NCBI GenBank assembly: GCA_948473115.1 | Contig: CAOKWI010000047.1 | Coordinates: 1-35,080 of the forward strand | Length of the DNA stretch: 35,080 nt | Direction of reading: 5' to 3' | DNA from: an uncultured Lachnospiraceae bacterium | Lineage (GTDB): Bacteria > Bacillota > Clostridia > Lachnospirales > Lachnospiraceae | Shown: in pieces, positions 27,356-34,916 of the stretch | Numbering within the stretch: the first letter of the stretch is position 1 | Layout: each line of letters begins with the position of its first letter | Translations under genes and position numbers: made by a program | Notes under the pieces: generated by a model | The model's database searches: none | Told to the model about the DNA's origin: nothing | What the model saw: the letters and a program-made list of their open reading frames with translations, nothing else

Positions 27356-29104
27356 GTGTTGGATAAAGCTAAGAAAAGGGAACTGCTGAGAAGGCTGTTA
27401 AAAGATGTCTCAAGATATAAGCTGCTTTATTTGATGATTGCAATATTGACCGCCATTCAGATGGTCTTGTCATTAATATCCCCCATACTGATGATGAAGA
27501 TCATTGATGTTGCGATACCCCGGAAAGATCTGGGACTGATGTTGGCTATTATCTGTACTTATCTGGCAGTATCGGTGGGGAATGCCCTGATGGGCAACAT
27601 TACGGAATACTGTTATTCTGTCATAGGGAAAAAAGTATTCATGGATTACCAGGGGAAATGCATCGAGCATTTGTACAGACTGTCAGGGGATTTCTATACG
27701 CATATGCAGTCAGGGGAGATGCTGACGGTACTGGTCCAGGATATAAATACAGTAAAATCATTTGCCACAAATACCCTTTTCAGTCTTGTCTCGGACATTT
27801 TGATGGGAGTGGTGATGATTGTGTTTCTGGCGTTTCTACAGTGGGATCTTCTGGTGGTAATGCTTTTGTTTTTACCATTTGTATTTGCCATACAGAAGAT
27901 ATTCAGGGGCAGGATGATGAAAAAGTCCCAGGACATGAGGGAGGCAGCGGGCAGGATGAGTTCCCTGCTGCAGGATCTGACTGTAAACATCATGAGCCAC
28001 GTCATTATGAAGGCAAAAACATATTTCCATGCCCAATACAGGAAAGCCATTAAAAGAAGCACAGACCTGGAGGTGCAGATGGCGGTGACAAATGCTGTCG
28101 GCAGGAGTATCCTGGGGATCGCTGCTACTGCGATGTCAATATCGATCCTGGGATATGGGGGATATAAAATCATCCTGGGGGGATTTACTGTCGGGGGATT
28201 AATGGCGTTTCATATGTATTCCCAAGGACTGATCTCTCCCGTCATGAGAATTTCAAATGTAAATATAATGTTCCAGTCGGTCTATGTATCAATGGACAGG
28301 ATTTATACTTTCCTGTCCCGGCAAAGCGGTATCTCGTCAGGGGAATCCTGCTTTATCCCGGAAGGCCGATTATCCGGAAATGTCAGATATGGGGGTGTCT
28401 CGTTTTCCTACGGTGATGTGCAGGTATTGAGGAATGTCAATATGGAATTCCTGCCGGAAAAGCTGACGGCGATTGTTGGGGAAAGCGGGACAGGTAAATC
28501 GACAATCCTGAACCTGCTTTACCGTCTGTGGGATGTGGAGGAAGGAAACATAGAAATCGATGGCAGGGATATCCGGAAATATGACCTGGATTACATAAGG
28601 AATGCCGTTACTGTTGTCAGACAGAATACCTACCTGGTGGATGATACCATCTATAACAACATAACACTGGGGAATCCCGATGTCCCGGAACAGCGCTTCA
28701 GGGAGGTGTGCCATATTGCCTGTGTTGATGAATTTGCGGAAAACCTGGAGGAGGGATACCATACCCGGGTCGGTGAAAACGGGATCAGGCTTTCGGGCGG
28801 CCAGAACCAGAGGATAGCGATTGCACGCGCCCTGTTATATGACGCGCCTGTCCTGGTGTTGGATGAGGCCACGTCAGCCCTGGACCAGATCACGGAAAGC
28901 AGGATACTGTGTCATATAAAAAGAAACCTGCATCACAAGGCAGTAGTCGCTGTTACGCATCGGATCTCAACAATAAGGAATGCAGATATCATTTATGTCA
29001 TTAACGACCATACTGTCTGCGAATCAGGGACACATGATGAACTCATGGAGACCAGGGGGAAATATTACTGTATGGTCATGCGGAAAATAGATGAAGAGGA
29101 CTAG
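27356..29104 (+). CDS. ABC exporter half-transporter of the RiPP locus, no peptidase domain
   Basis: This is a fused membrane and ATPase half-transporter of 582 residues, acting as a dimer. Six membrane segments lie at about 22-300. The ATPase has Walker A GESGTGKST (375-383), signature LSGGQ (479-483), Walker B VLVLDE (499-504) and the switch His535. It starts directly with the membrane domain: the C39 peptidase domain of double-glycine peptide exporters is absent. Start GTG 27356 has AAAGGAG six bases upstream; TTG 27359 is an alternative. The TAG stop lies inside the left arm of a large inverted-repeat element. Position between kinase and regulator suggests export of the CXXX peptide or of its signal form. 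Confidence 0.9.
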   Translation: MLDKAKKRELLRRLLKDVSRYKLLYLMIAILTAIQMVLSLISPILMMKIIDVAIPRKDLGLMLAIICTYLAVSVGNALMGNITEYCYSVIGKKVFMDYQGKCIEHLYRLSGDFYTHMQSGEMLTVLVQDINTVKSFATNTLFSLVSDILMGVVMIVFLAFLQWDLLVVMLLFLPFVFAIQKIFRGRMMKKSQDMREAAGRMSSLLQDLTVNIMSHVIMKAKTYFHAQYRKAIKRSTDLEVQMAVTNAVGRSILGIAATAMSISILGYGGYKIILGGFTVGGLMAFHMYSQGLISPVMRISNVNIMFQSVYVSMDRIYTFLSRQSGISSGESCFIPEGRLSGNVRYGGVSFSYGDVQVLRNVNMEFLPEKLTAIVGESGTGKSTILNLLYRLWDVEEGNIEIDGRDIRKYDLDYIRNAVTVVRQNTYLVDDTIYNNITLGNPDVPEQRFREVCHIACVDEFAENLEEGYHTRVGENGIRLSGGQNQRIAIARALLYDAPVLVLDEATSALDQITESRILCHIKRNLHHKAVVAVTHRISTIRNADIIYVINDHTVCESGTHDELMETRGKYYCMVMRKIDEED

Positions 29105-29266
29105 TACTCTATCCGGCCTGAAATTGAACTTGTGTACTACCTGTTTCGCACCATTGCGTCGTTAAAATTTCTAGACGATGCCACCGCATCGCCGTCGAAA
29201 TTTTGCCTAGCACTGGTACGAACCATGCAGCCCACAAGTCCAACTCCTGACCGGATGGAGTACTAG
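29101..29266. repeat. 166-bp inverted-repeat (MITE-like) element between exporter and regulator genes
   Basis: The outer 34-base arms (29101-29134 and 29233-29266) match at 28 of 34 positions as inverted copies, beginning CTAGTACTC and ending GAGTACTAG. Inside is a second hairpin: AAAATTT (29164-29170) with AAATTTT (29198-29204) and CGATGC-CACC-GCATCG (29176-29191). The element could fold end to end as RNA. Its left arm supplies the stop codon of the exporter gene. No ORF is supported within it. Confidence 0.7.
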
Positions 29267-29286
29267 GCTGACAGGAAGGAAAGGAA

Positions 29287-30000
29287 ATGATGAGGATAGC
29301 GATTGTGGATGATGACATGGAATTTGCAGGGAAAGCAGAGAAGACTGTTGTGGATTACTGTAGGGAAGCCTGTGAAGAAATATCGGTCAGCCGGTTTTCG
29401 GAAGGCTCCCTGCTGTTAAGGGAACTGGGGGAAAAGAGGAATTATGATGTGTATATTCTGGACGTGGAGATGCCGGAGCTTGACGGCCTGGATCTTGCCA
29501 GGAAGATAAGGGAGACAGAGGAAGATGTCAATATCGTTATCCTTTCCGGCTATGAAAAATACGCCCTTCCGGCTTATAAGGTCAGGGCATGTGACTATAT
29601 TATGAAGGACAGGTACAAGGATGAAATTCCGTCCGTGCTGGACAGGATACGGAAAGAGAAGCTGAGCAGGGATGAATTTTACTCCATCCAGACGGCTACC
29701 TGGGTAAAGAGGATGCGCTTTGATGAGATCCTGTATCTGGAGAAGGAAAAGAAATATGTGGTTTTCTATTGTACTGAGGGGCAGTGTTACAGAGAAAGGA
29801 CCACATTGGGCGATGTGTATAGGCAGCTGCCACAGGAACGGTTTATTTACGTAAACAAGGGCTGCATCGTAAATATGAAACATGTTTCCAGCTTCAGGAA
29901 GGATGAGGTCGGCCTGAACAATGATGGGGTAATACATGTGGTAAGCCGGGGAATGCTTTCAAAAGTCAGGGAAGAGCTGCTGAGATATTGGCGGAAATAA
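29287..30000 (+). CDS. LytTR-family response regulator of the RiPP locus (AgrA-like)
   Basis: The 237-residue regulator has a receiver domain at 1-125, with the acidic triplet DDD (8-10), phospho-Asp59 in ILDVEMPELDG and Lys107 in YIMKDRY. A LytTR DNA-binding domain spans about 134-237 (FDEILYLEKEKKYVVFY, then ERFIYVNKGCIVNMKHV). ATG 29287 is preceded by GGAAAGGAA. It pairs with the GHKL kinase at 25806 and should control the precursor and maturase genes. I looked for LytTR direct repeats before the precursor and found none convincing. Confidence 0.9.
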   Translation: MMRIAIVDDDMEFAGKAEKTVVDYCREACEEISVSRFSEGSLLLRELGEKRNYDVYILDVEMPELDGLDLARKIRETEEDVNIVILSGYEKYALPAYKVRACDYIMKDRYKDEIPSVLDRIRKEKLSRDEFYSIQTATWVKRMRFDEILYLEKEKKYVVFYCTEGQCYRERTTLGDVYRQLPQERFIYVNKGCIVNMKHVSSFRKDEVGLNNDGVIHVVSRGMLSKVREELLRYWRK

Positions 30001-30022
30001 AGACGATGAACAGGATGCGGTC

Positions 30023-30163
30023 ATGAATGATACCACTTGCGGTCAGGGTATTGCAATAACGGAAGGATGGAATAAAATAATTCTAAGCGAGTTACAAAGA
30101 TACCAAATAATTGCAAACAATCCTGAAATGCCAGATTGCCAACGAAAAGAAGCTGTACAATGA
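30023..30163 (+). CDS. Possible small protein upstream of the precursor, perhaps frameshifted
   Basis: A 46-codon frame (MNDTTCGQGIAITEGW, then a KIILSELQRYQIIANNPEMP stretch) reads like real protein up to its TGA at 30161-30163. Just there another frame continues with LYNDLDITGMFKAGVGCYQR and runs on toward the precursor start. One indel near 30150 would join them into about 75 residues. The ribosome site is weak. It may be a small conserved component, a broken gene, or chance. Confidence 0.3.
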   Translation: MNDTTCGQGIAITEGWNKIILSELQRYQIIANNPEMPDCQRKEAVQ

Positions 30164-30245
30164 TCTGGACATAACAGGAATGTTTAAAGCAGGAGTTGGT
30201 TGTTACCAAAGATCCGGCTTACAAAAGCGAAAGGAGGGAATCGGT

Positions 30246-30437
30246 ATGATGTATGACAATCAGTTTGATACCACACCGAGCGGTGGGAGCGAAGTCTATT
30301 TTGCCTGCTCTGCAAGTGGAGCAGCCGGCTGCATACGAGATTGTAGCTATGGATGTCAGTTTGGCTGCGGTAGTTCCTGTGGCGTTAACTGTAGCAGCAA
30401 TTGCAGCTGGATACAGGTATTCAAGGGTCTGGATTGA
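30246..30437 (+). CDS. CXXX-repeat RiPP precursor peptide
   Basis: This is a 63-residue peptide with AAGGAGGG eight bases before ATG 30246 (a second ATG follows at once). The first 20 residues are a Cys-free leader-like part with a Gly-Gly at 13-14. Cysteines then occur at 21, 29, 33, 37, 41, 45, 49 and 53: strictly every fourth residue, with Gly25 in the one missing slot. The tetrads run CSAS, GAAG, CIRD, CSYG, CQFG, CGSS, CGVN, CSSN, CSWI, and a short tail SWIQVFKGLD ends the peptide. The periodic CXXX pattern beside a long radical SAM enzyme identifies a thioether-type (sactipeptide/ranthipeptide-like) substrate of the CXXX-repeat class. Which residues are bridged cannot be read from sequence. 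Confidence 0.85.
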   Translation: MMYDNQFDTTPSGGSEVYFACSASGAAGCIRDCSYGCQFGCGSSCGVNCSSNCSWIQVFKGLD

Positions 30438-30485
30438 TTATAGGACTTGAGTATTCTTTATTCCCGTGAGCAATGAGCCAAATGA

Positions 30486-30638
30486 CCATGCTTGCATGGA
30501 CAGTTGGCGAATGCCGCGAGGGTCAAAGTCTCCGCAGCTTGCTGCGCTGCAAGATTGATACCCAGTCAGCTTGCTGCGGGGTCTTTAATTGCATATTGTG
30601 TGGAAGCGGGCAATGGATATATTTCTGCTTCCACACAT
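30486..30638 (+). other. Structured spacer between precursor and maturase genes
   Basis: The 243-base gap holds three hairpins: CCATGC-TT-GCATGG (30486-30499); AAAGTCTCCGCAGC (30525-30538) with GCTGCGGGGTCTTT (30574-30587), 12 of 14 pairs; and TGTGTGGAAGC (30598-30608) with GCTTCCACACA (30628-30638), perfect. A short sequence CAGCTTGCTGCG occurs twice in it. It is placed where RiPP operons often carry an attenuator that makes much precursor and little enzyme. Confidence 0.55.
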
Positions 30639-30680
30639 TGCTATATTTAAAAATATACTTTCAGGGAGACTTAAATATAC

Positions 30681-32846
30681 ATGGAAGATAAGAAATATGT
30701 GATAGGAGATTTTAAGCAAAATTCGTGGCGCCCCAAGGAGTCACAGCAGCTTACTTTTGTAGTGACGCAGGACTGCAACCTGAGATGTAAATACTGTTAT
30801 ATGGTTAAAAATGATAAAAATACCATGAGTTTTGATGTCGCAAAAGAGACAATAGATTACTTTATTGATAATAAAGAGACTTTATTCATAAGAGACTATA
30901 TCATTCTGGACTTTATCGGGGGAGAAGCCTTACTTGAAATCAAATTGATCGACCAGATCGTTGATTATTTTAGACTGGCGACATACAAGAAAAAATCAAA
31001 GTGGTTCGGAAGGTTTCGGATCAATGTTCAGTCCAATGGATTATTGTTTGATAACGAAGACTTTCAAAAATTTATAAGAAAAAATAGAAATTTAGTTTCA
31101 GTGGGAATAACCATTGACGGGACAAAGGAAAAACATGATCTACAACGTGTCTTTCCAAATGGTGAAGGTTCCTATGATATTGTGGAAAGAAACTATAAGA
31201 AAGCCATGCAGCAGGGAATCGTGGGTGGTACAAAGGTAACCTTTGGAAGGGAGGATCTGAGATACCTGAAGGAGAGTATCATACATTTATGGTCAATGGG
31301 GATAGAGGACGTACCGGCCAATGTTGTATATGAGAATGTATGGAAAGAAGGTGATGATGTTATTTATCAGGAACAATTAATAGCGTTGGCGGACTACATT
31401 GTGGATAACGCTCTCTGGGATCGATATAACACATCGTTTTTCTATGATAACCTGGGTTTCAAAATAACCGATGAAATGCTGATGCAAGCTGTCTGTGGGA
31501 CAGGACGAATGTATTGTGTTGATGCGAAAGGTGACCTTTATAACTGCGTCAGATTCATGGATTACTCGCTAAACGGTAAACCAAGCAAAAAAATCGGCGA
31601 TATATATTATGGAATCGATTTAGACAAGGTAAGACCCTTGCAAACGCTGTTTCCCAAATATCTGAGCGAACAGAAATGTATGGACTGCAAGGTGAGTATG
31701 GGCTGTACTTATTGTGCGGGAAATAATTATGATGAATCAGACAATGATACCCTGTATTATCGGTCAACAGCCACCTGCAATATGCACAAGGCACGGGTAC
31801 GGGCGAATAACTATCTTTGGGCCAGGCTGTATAATGAGCATTCCATAAAACGTTCTGTCAGGCTGAGGCAGGAATTTTTCATGTATTTTATCCTGTCATC
31901 GGAGTGTGTCAATTATTGTCAGTTCCAGCCATCGGATACAATGGAGGTGATGGAACCGGAAAAGCTGTTGGAGGGGCTGCGATATGCTTTTGATAATTTT
32001 TACCAGCCTGTTTTCGTACATTCTGCTGACAGTCAGCAATGGCTGGAAAATCTGCTGGCAGATGAGACATATGGAGATCTATTGGCAGCGGAATTAAAAC
32101 GTCATGTTGTCAGGCATATCATGAAGTATGAAAAAGGAAAGCAGCAAAAGGACACCATCTATGTCATTGATGAGACTTCTAATCAGCCTGACAAGGAATT
32201 AGATGCGCCTGTCATATTCAATTTCAATGCATGTAATATTGAAAATTTGGCAGATGCTGTGAGAAAAATTCTGCCGTTCACTTCCCGCATCAATATTAAT
32301 TTATTAGGGGTGGATAATAATTTTGATCTTGTAAGGTATGGGGAGCAGCTGAAGATACTTAACGATATCCTGTTGGAGTATATCATTAAGCAGCAGCCCA
32401 GGGAGATACGCCAGCTTACGGACAGGATTTTCACGAAAAAGATGAACAACTGTTTTGCAGGGGAGAAGAATATTACCCTTGCCCCTGACGGTAAATTTTA
32501 TTTCTGTCCGGCATTTTATTTCAACAAGAATCTGAAGCTGGACTTTGAGAAAAACAGAAAGTTGGCATTTCTGTCCAGTGCGCCGGCCTGTGATAACTGC
32601 GATGCATATCACTGTGATCGCTGTCTGTATAGGAATTACCTTGGGACAGGAGAATTGAACACACCTACCAGAATGCAGTGCAAAATAGCGCAGATGGAGA
32701 AAAAATGTAGTGTTGAATTGTTGGAAATGTTGAAGGAAAAGAATATTTCAGGCTTTCAGAATTTTCTTCTGCCGGAAAGTGATTATGGTGATCCTCTGGA
32801 AAAGCTTACAAAAGGGAGTTCCATGGTAAGTGGGTCGCTGCTATAA
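30681..32846 (+). CDS. Radical SAM peptide maturase, CXXX-repeat class, fused two-module form
   Basis: This iron-sulfur enzyme is predicted to install thioether links on the precursor. Its 721 residues fall in two halves. The first has the radical SAM motif CNLRCKYC with Cys32, Cys36 and Cys39, GGE at 80-82, and a SPASM-like cluster-binding module with Cys272, 279, 289, 333, 336, 342, 345 and 366. The second (about 395-721) has no CxxxCxxC but a second SPASM-like set: Cys591, 609, 637, 640, 645, 648 and 667. As I recall, CXXX-repeat systems use a radical SAM protein plus a separate 'CXXX repeat peptide maturase'; here both appear joined in one chain. ATG 30681 has AGGGAGA eleven bases upstream. 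Sequence is AT-rich. Confidence 0.85.
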   Translation: MEDKKYVIGDFKQNSWRPKESQQLTFVVTQDCNLRCKYCYMVKNDKNTMSFDVAKETIDYFIDNKETLFIRDYIILDFIGGEALLEIKLIDQIVDYFRLATYKKKSKWFGRFRINVQSNGLLFDNEDFQKFIRKNRNLVSVGITIDGTKEKHDLQRVFPNGEGSYDIVERNYKKAMQQGIVGGTKVTFGREDLRYLKESIIHLWSMGIEDVPANVVYENVWKEGDDVIYQEQLIALADYIVDNALWDRYNTSFFYDNLGFKITDEMLMQAVCGTGRMYCVDAKGDLYNCVRFMDYSLNGKPSKKIGDIYYGIDLDKVRPLQTLFPKYLSEQKCMDCKVSMGCTYCAGNNYDESDNDTLYYRSTATCNMHKARVRANNYLWARLYNEHSIKRSVRLRQEFFMYFILSSECVNYCQFQPSDTMEVMEPEKLLEGLRYAFDNFYQPVFVHSADSQQWLENLLADETYGDLLAAELKRHVVRHIMKYEKGKQQKDTIYVIDETSNQPDKELDAPVIFNFNACNIENLADAVRKILPFTSRININLLGVDNNFDLVRYGEQLKILNDILLEYIIKQQPREIRQLTDRIFTKKMNNCFAGEKNITLAPDGKFYFCPAFYFNKNLKLDFEKNRKLAFLSSAPACDNCDAYHCDRCLYRNYLGTGELNTPTRMQCKIAQMEKKCSVELLEMLKEKNISGFQNFLLPESDYGDPLEKLTKGSSMVSGSLL

Positions 32847-32893
32847 GGAAATGTGAAAACCAGTACACTATTGTATTTTAGAGAAAGGCGGTT

Positions 32894-33202
32894 ATGGCAA
32901 TGAATAAAACATTTGTGTGCAATCTGTCTGAAAAAGCTATGGGGGAACTATTGGATGTATTTGAAATGAAAAGTACCTTGGAGAGCCTGATCATGCAGAT
33001 TGCCGGGAATAATGATATTTTAAAAGAAGATAGTTTGTTGTACTCAGAATTGGTGAAAGATTACCGTGAATGTATGAAAAAACACAATAAAGTCTGGCAG
33101 CCCTATTTTGAGCAGTATGGACATATGCTGGATGACAATAGTGAATTTTCTGTTGATTATAAATTTAGAAAGTTGTATATTGTTCCTGGCAGAAACGGGT
33201 AG
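32894..33202 (+). CDS. Small accessory protein, CXXX-repeat peptide modification system
   Basis: This 102-residue, mostly helical, soluble protein begins MAMNKTFVCNLSEKAMGELL; it has Cys9 and Cys68, a long charged middle and an aromatic C-terminal part (WQPYFEQYGHMLDD). AAAGGCGG precedes ATG 32894. It follows the maturase by 47 bases and precedes the ABC ATPase gene by 32. Size and place fit the small protein that accompanies CXXX-repeat systems in NCBI annotation ('CXXX repeat peptide modification system protein'); I am matching on context more than on remembered sequence. A role in presenting the precursor to the maturase, like a RiPP recognition element, is possible but no such fold is evident. 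Confidence 0.6.
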   Translation: MAMNKTFVCNLSEKAMGELLDVFEMKSTLESLIMQIAGNNDILKEDSLLYSELVKDYRECMKKHNKVWQPYFEQYGHMLDDNSEFSVDYKFRKLYIVPGRNG

Positions 33203-33234
33203 ATAGTGAGTAAGAAAGCAGGGGAGTAAGAAAG

Positions 33235-34182
33235 ATGGAAACAATATTTAAGGCAAGTGGTCTTACAAAAAAATATATAATGCTTATAAATAAACGTGTG
33301 CTAGTGCACTATCCCGTTTTGGATCATCTGGACATGGAGATCAAGAGAGGGGAGATTTATGGGTTTGTGGGTGCTAATGGTGCTGGAAAAACCACTCTTA
33401 TTCGAATCCTGGCGGGATTTATAAGACAGACGGACGGAAAGCTGGAACTATTCGGGGAGGACGATCCCAAAAGACTGTACATACAACGGGAACGTATCAA
33501 CGGTTTTATTGAGAAACCAGCAATATATCCTCACCTGACGGCGAGAGATAATTTGGAAATTTGCCGGAGGCAACGGGGGATTGAGGGAAAAAGCTGTATT
33601 ACTGAAATCCTTCAGGAAGTTGGCTTGTCGGATACTGGATCTAAAAAAGCAAAAAATTTTTCTTTGGGGATGAGGCAGCGGTTAGGTATAGCTATGGCAT
33701 TGCTGGGGGGATCAGAATTTCTTTTCCTTGATGAACCGATAAACGGTTTGGATCCTGAAGGCATGGTAAGCCTGCGTGAATTGTTAAAAAGACTAAATCA
33801 AGAACGCGGTATTACCATACTGATTTCCAGTCATCTGTTGAGCGAACTGCACCAGTTGGCCACATGCTATGGATTTATTCATAACGGGAAAATGCTGGAG
33901 CAGATCACTTCGGAGGAATTGAATAAGAAATGTAGGAAATATCTGTATATCAAAGTGGATCAGGCAGAAAAAGCGCAGACCATCTTAAGGACAACATTTC
34001 AGCTCCAGAATCTTGAGATACTGTCAGATGGTGGAATAAAAGTTTATGATGTCCCTGAGGAGCTGGATGTTGGAAAGGTAAGTAGGGCGCTGGTACTGGA
34101 AGAAGTAAATATAGACACAATGGCAGTAAAGAGTGATGAATTAGATCAATACTATTTGTCATTAATAGGGAGGGCAAAATGA
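33235..34182 (+). CDS. ABC transporter ATP-binding protein (immunity-type)
   Basis: The 315-residue ATPase has Walker A GANGAGKTT (46-54), signature SLGMRQ (143-148), Walker B FLFLDE (162-167) with PINGLDPEG after it, and a switch His in LISSHLL. Beyond about 225 is a C-terminal extension of the type seen in lantibiotic-immunity and bacitracin-type ATPases. Its TGA overlaps the ATG of the permease gene, so the two form one importer or exporter pair. By analogy with LanF-type proteins it probably protects the producer from its own peptide. Start ATG 33235 has AGGGGAG upstream region. Confidence 0.87.
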   Translation: METIFKASGLTKKYIMLINKRVLVHYPVLDHLDMEIKRGEIYGFVGANGAGKTTLIRILAGFIRQTDGKLELFGEDDPKRLYIQRERINGFIEKPAIYPHLTARDNLEICRRQRGIEGKSCITEILQEVGLSDTGSKKAKNFSLGMRQRLGIAMALLGGSEFLFLDEPINGLDPEGMVSLRELLKRLNQERGITILISSHLLSELHQLATCYGFIHNGKMLEQITSEELNKKCRKYLYIKVDQAEKAQTILRTTFQLQNLEILSDGGIKVYDVPEELDVGKVSRALVLEEVNIDTMAVKSDELDQYYLSLIGRAK

Positions 34183-34916
34183 AAAATCTGATAAAGGCGG
34201 AACTTTTTAAATTAATAAAATCTTTCGGCTACAGAATGATGATGGCTTTATCTGTGGGAGTGGGACTATTTTTTGTCTATTTTTGGGTTGCTAATTCGAA
34301 TCAGGCATATGGATATCAGATGCTGCCTATCATGGATTCATTCGTGATGTTCCACACTATATTTACAGGTGTGTTTACTGCTGTTTTCCTTTGTGGAGAA
34401 TTATCTGGTCGTACCATGGGGATGGGATTGTTTTGTGGACGGACGCGGTGCAGTGTGTTCTTATCCAAGCTTGTGGTTTATTTTATCGGGCTGTTATGTC
34501 TGCTGTCAGCAGTTGTGGCGGTACCAATGGTGGGCATGACTATCTTAAATGGATTTGGATTGGAGTTGACGATAGAGGGATGGCTGGCGTTTCTGGCGCA
34601 AATAATCTTCTTTGAACTGATATGTGCGGCTTTGGGAGGGTTTTTCGTTTTGCTGGCGATGATAACGAGAAGTGCAGTTGCAACCATAGGGGTAGGGTTT
34701 GGAATTGCACAGTGTCTGTTAATACTGGCTACCAGGTACGTCAATTCGGGAGTGGAAAATTTTTATCCGGTAAAATATTCAGTGATCTACCAGATGTTTG
34801 TCCTGGCGGACTGGGAGAACCTGCAGAAGGGCCTTTTTGTCGGGGTTTCCCTGGCCACGCTTGCCGTTACAGTGACTGTTGCTGCTGTGATCTTTGATAG
34901 AATGGAATTGAAATGA
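34179..34916 (+). CDS. ABC-2 type permease, partner of the preceding ATPase
   Basis: This 245-residue integral membrane protein has about six hydrophobic segments (first at about 20-38, last at about 215-240) and the short N-terminal MKNLIKAELFKLIKSFGYRM typical of ABC-2/LanE-type permeases. It overlaps the ATPase gene by four bases (ATGA), which indicates translational coupling. It is the last gene I can support; 34917-35080 contains no clear ORF, promoter or terminator. Confidence 0.85.
   Translation: MKNLIKAELFKLIKSFGYRMMMALSVGVGLFFVYFWVANSNQAYGYQMLPIMDSFVMFHTIFTGVFTAVFLCGELSGRTMGMGLFCGRTRCSVFLSKLVVYFIGLLCLLSAVVAVPMVGMTILNGFGLELTIEGWLAFLAQIIFFELICAALGGFFVLLAMITRSAVATIGVGFGIAQCLLILATRYVNSGVENFYPVKYSVIYQMFVLADWENLQKGLFVGVSLATLAVTVTVAAVIFDRMELK

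Noticed and set aside
30473..30691. 72-codon Cys-rich frame between precursor and maturase, a possible second precursor
   Set aside because: It lies across three hairpins, has no good ribosome site, shows no cysteine periodicity and overlaps the maturase start.
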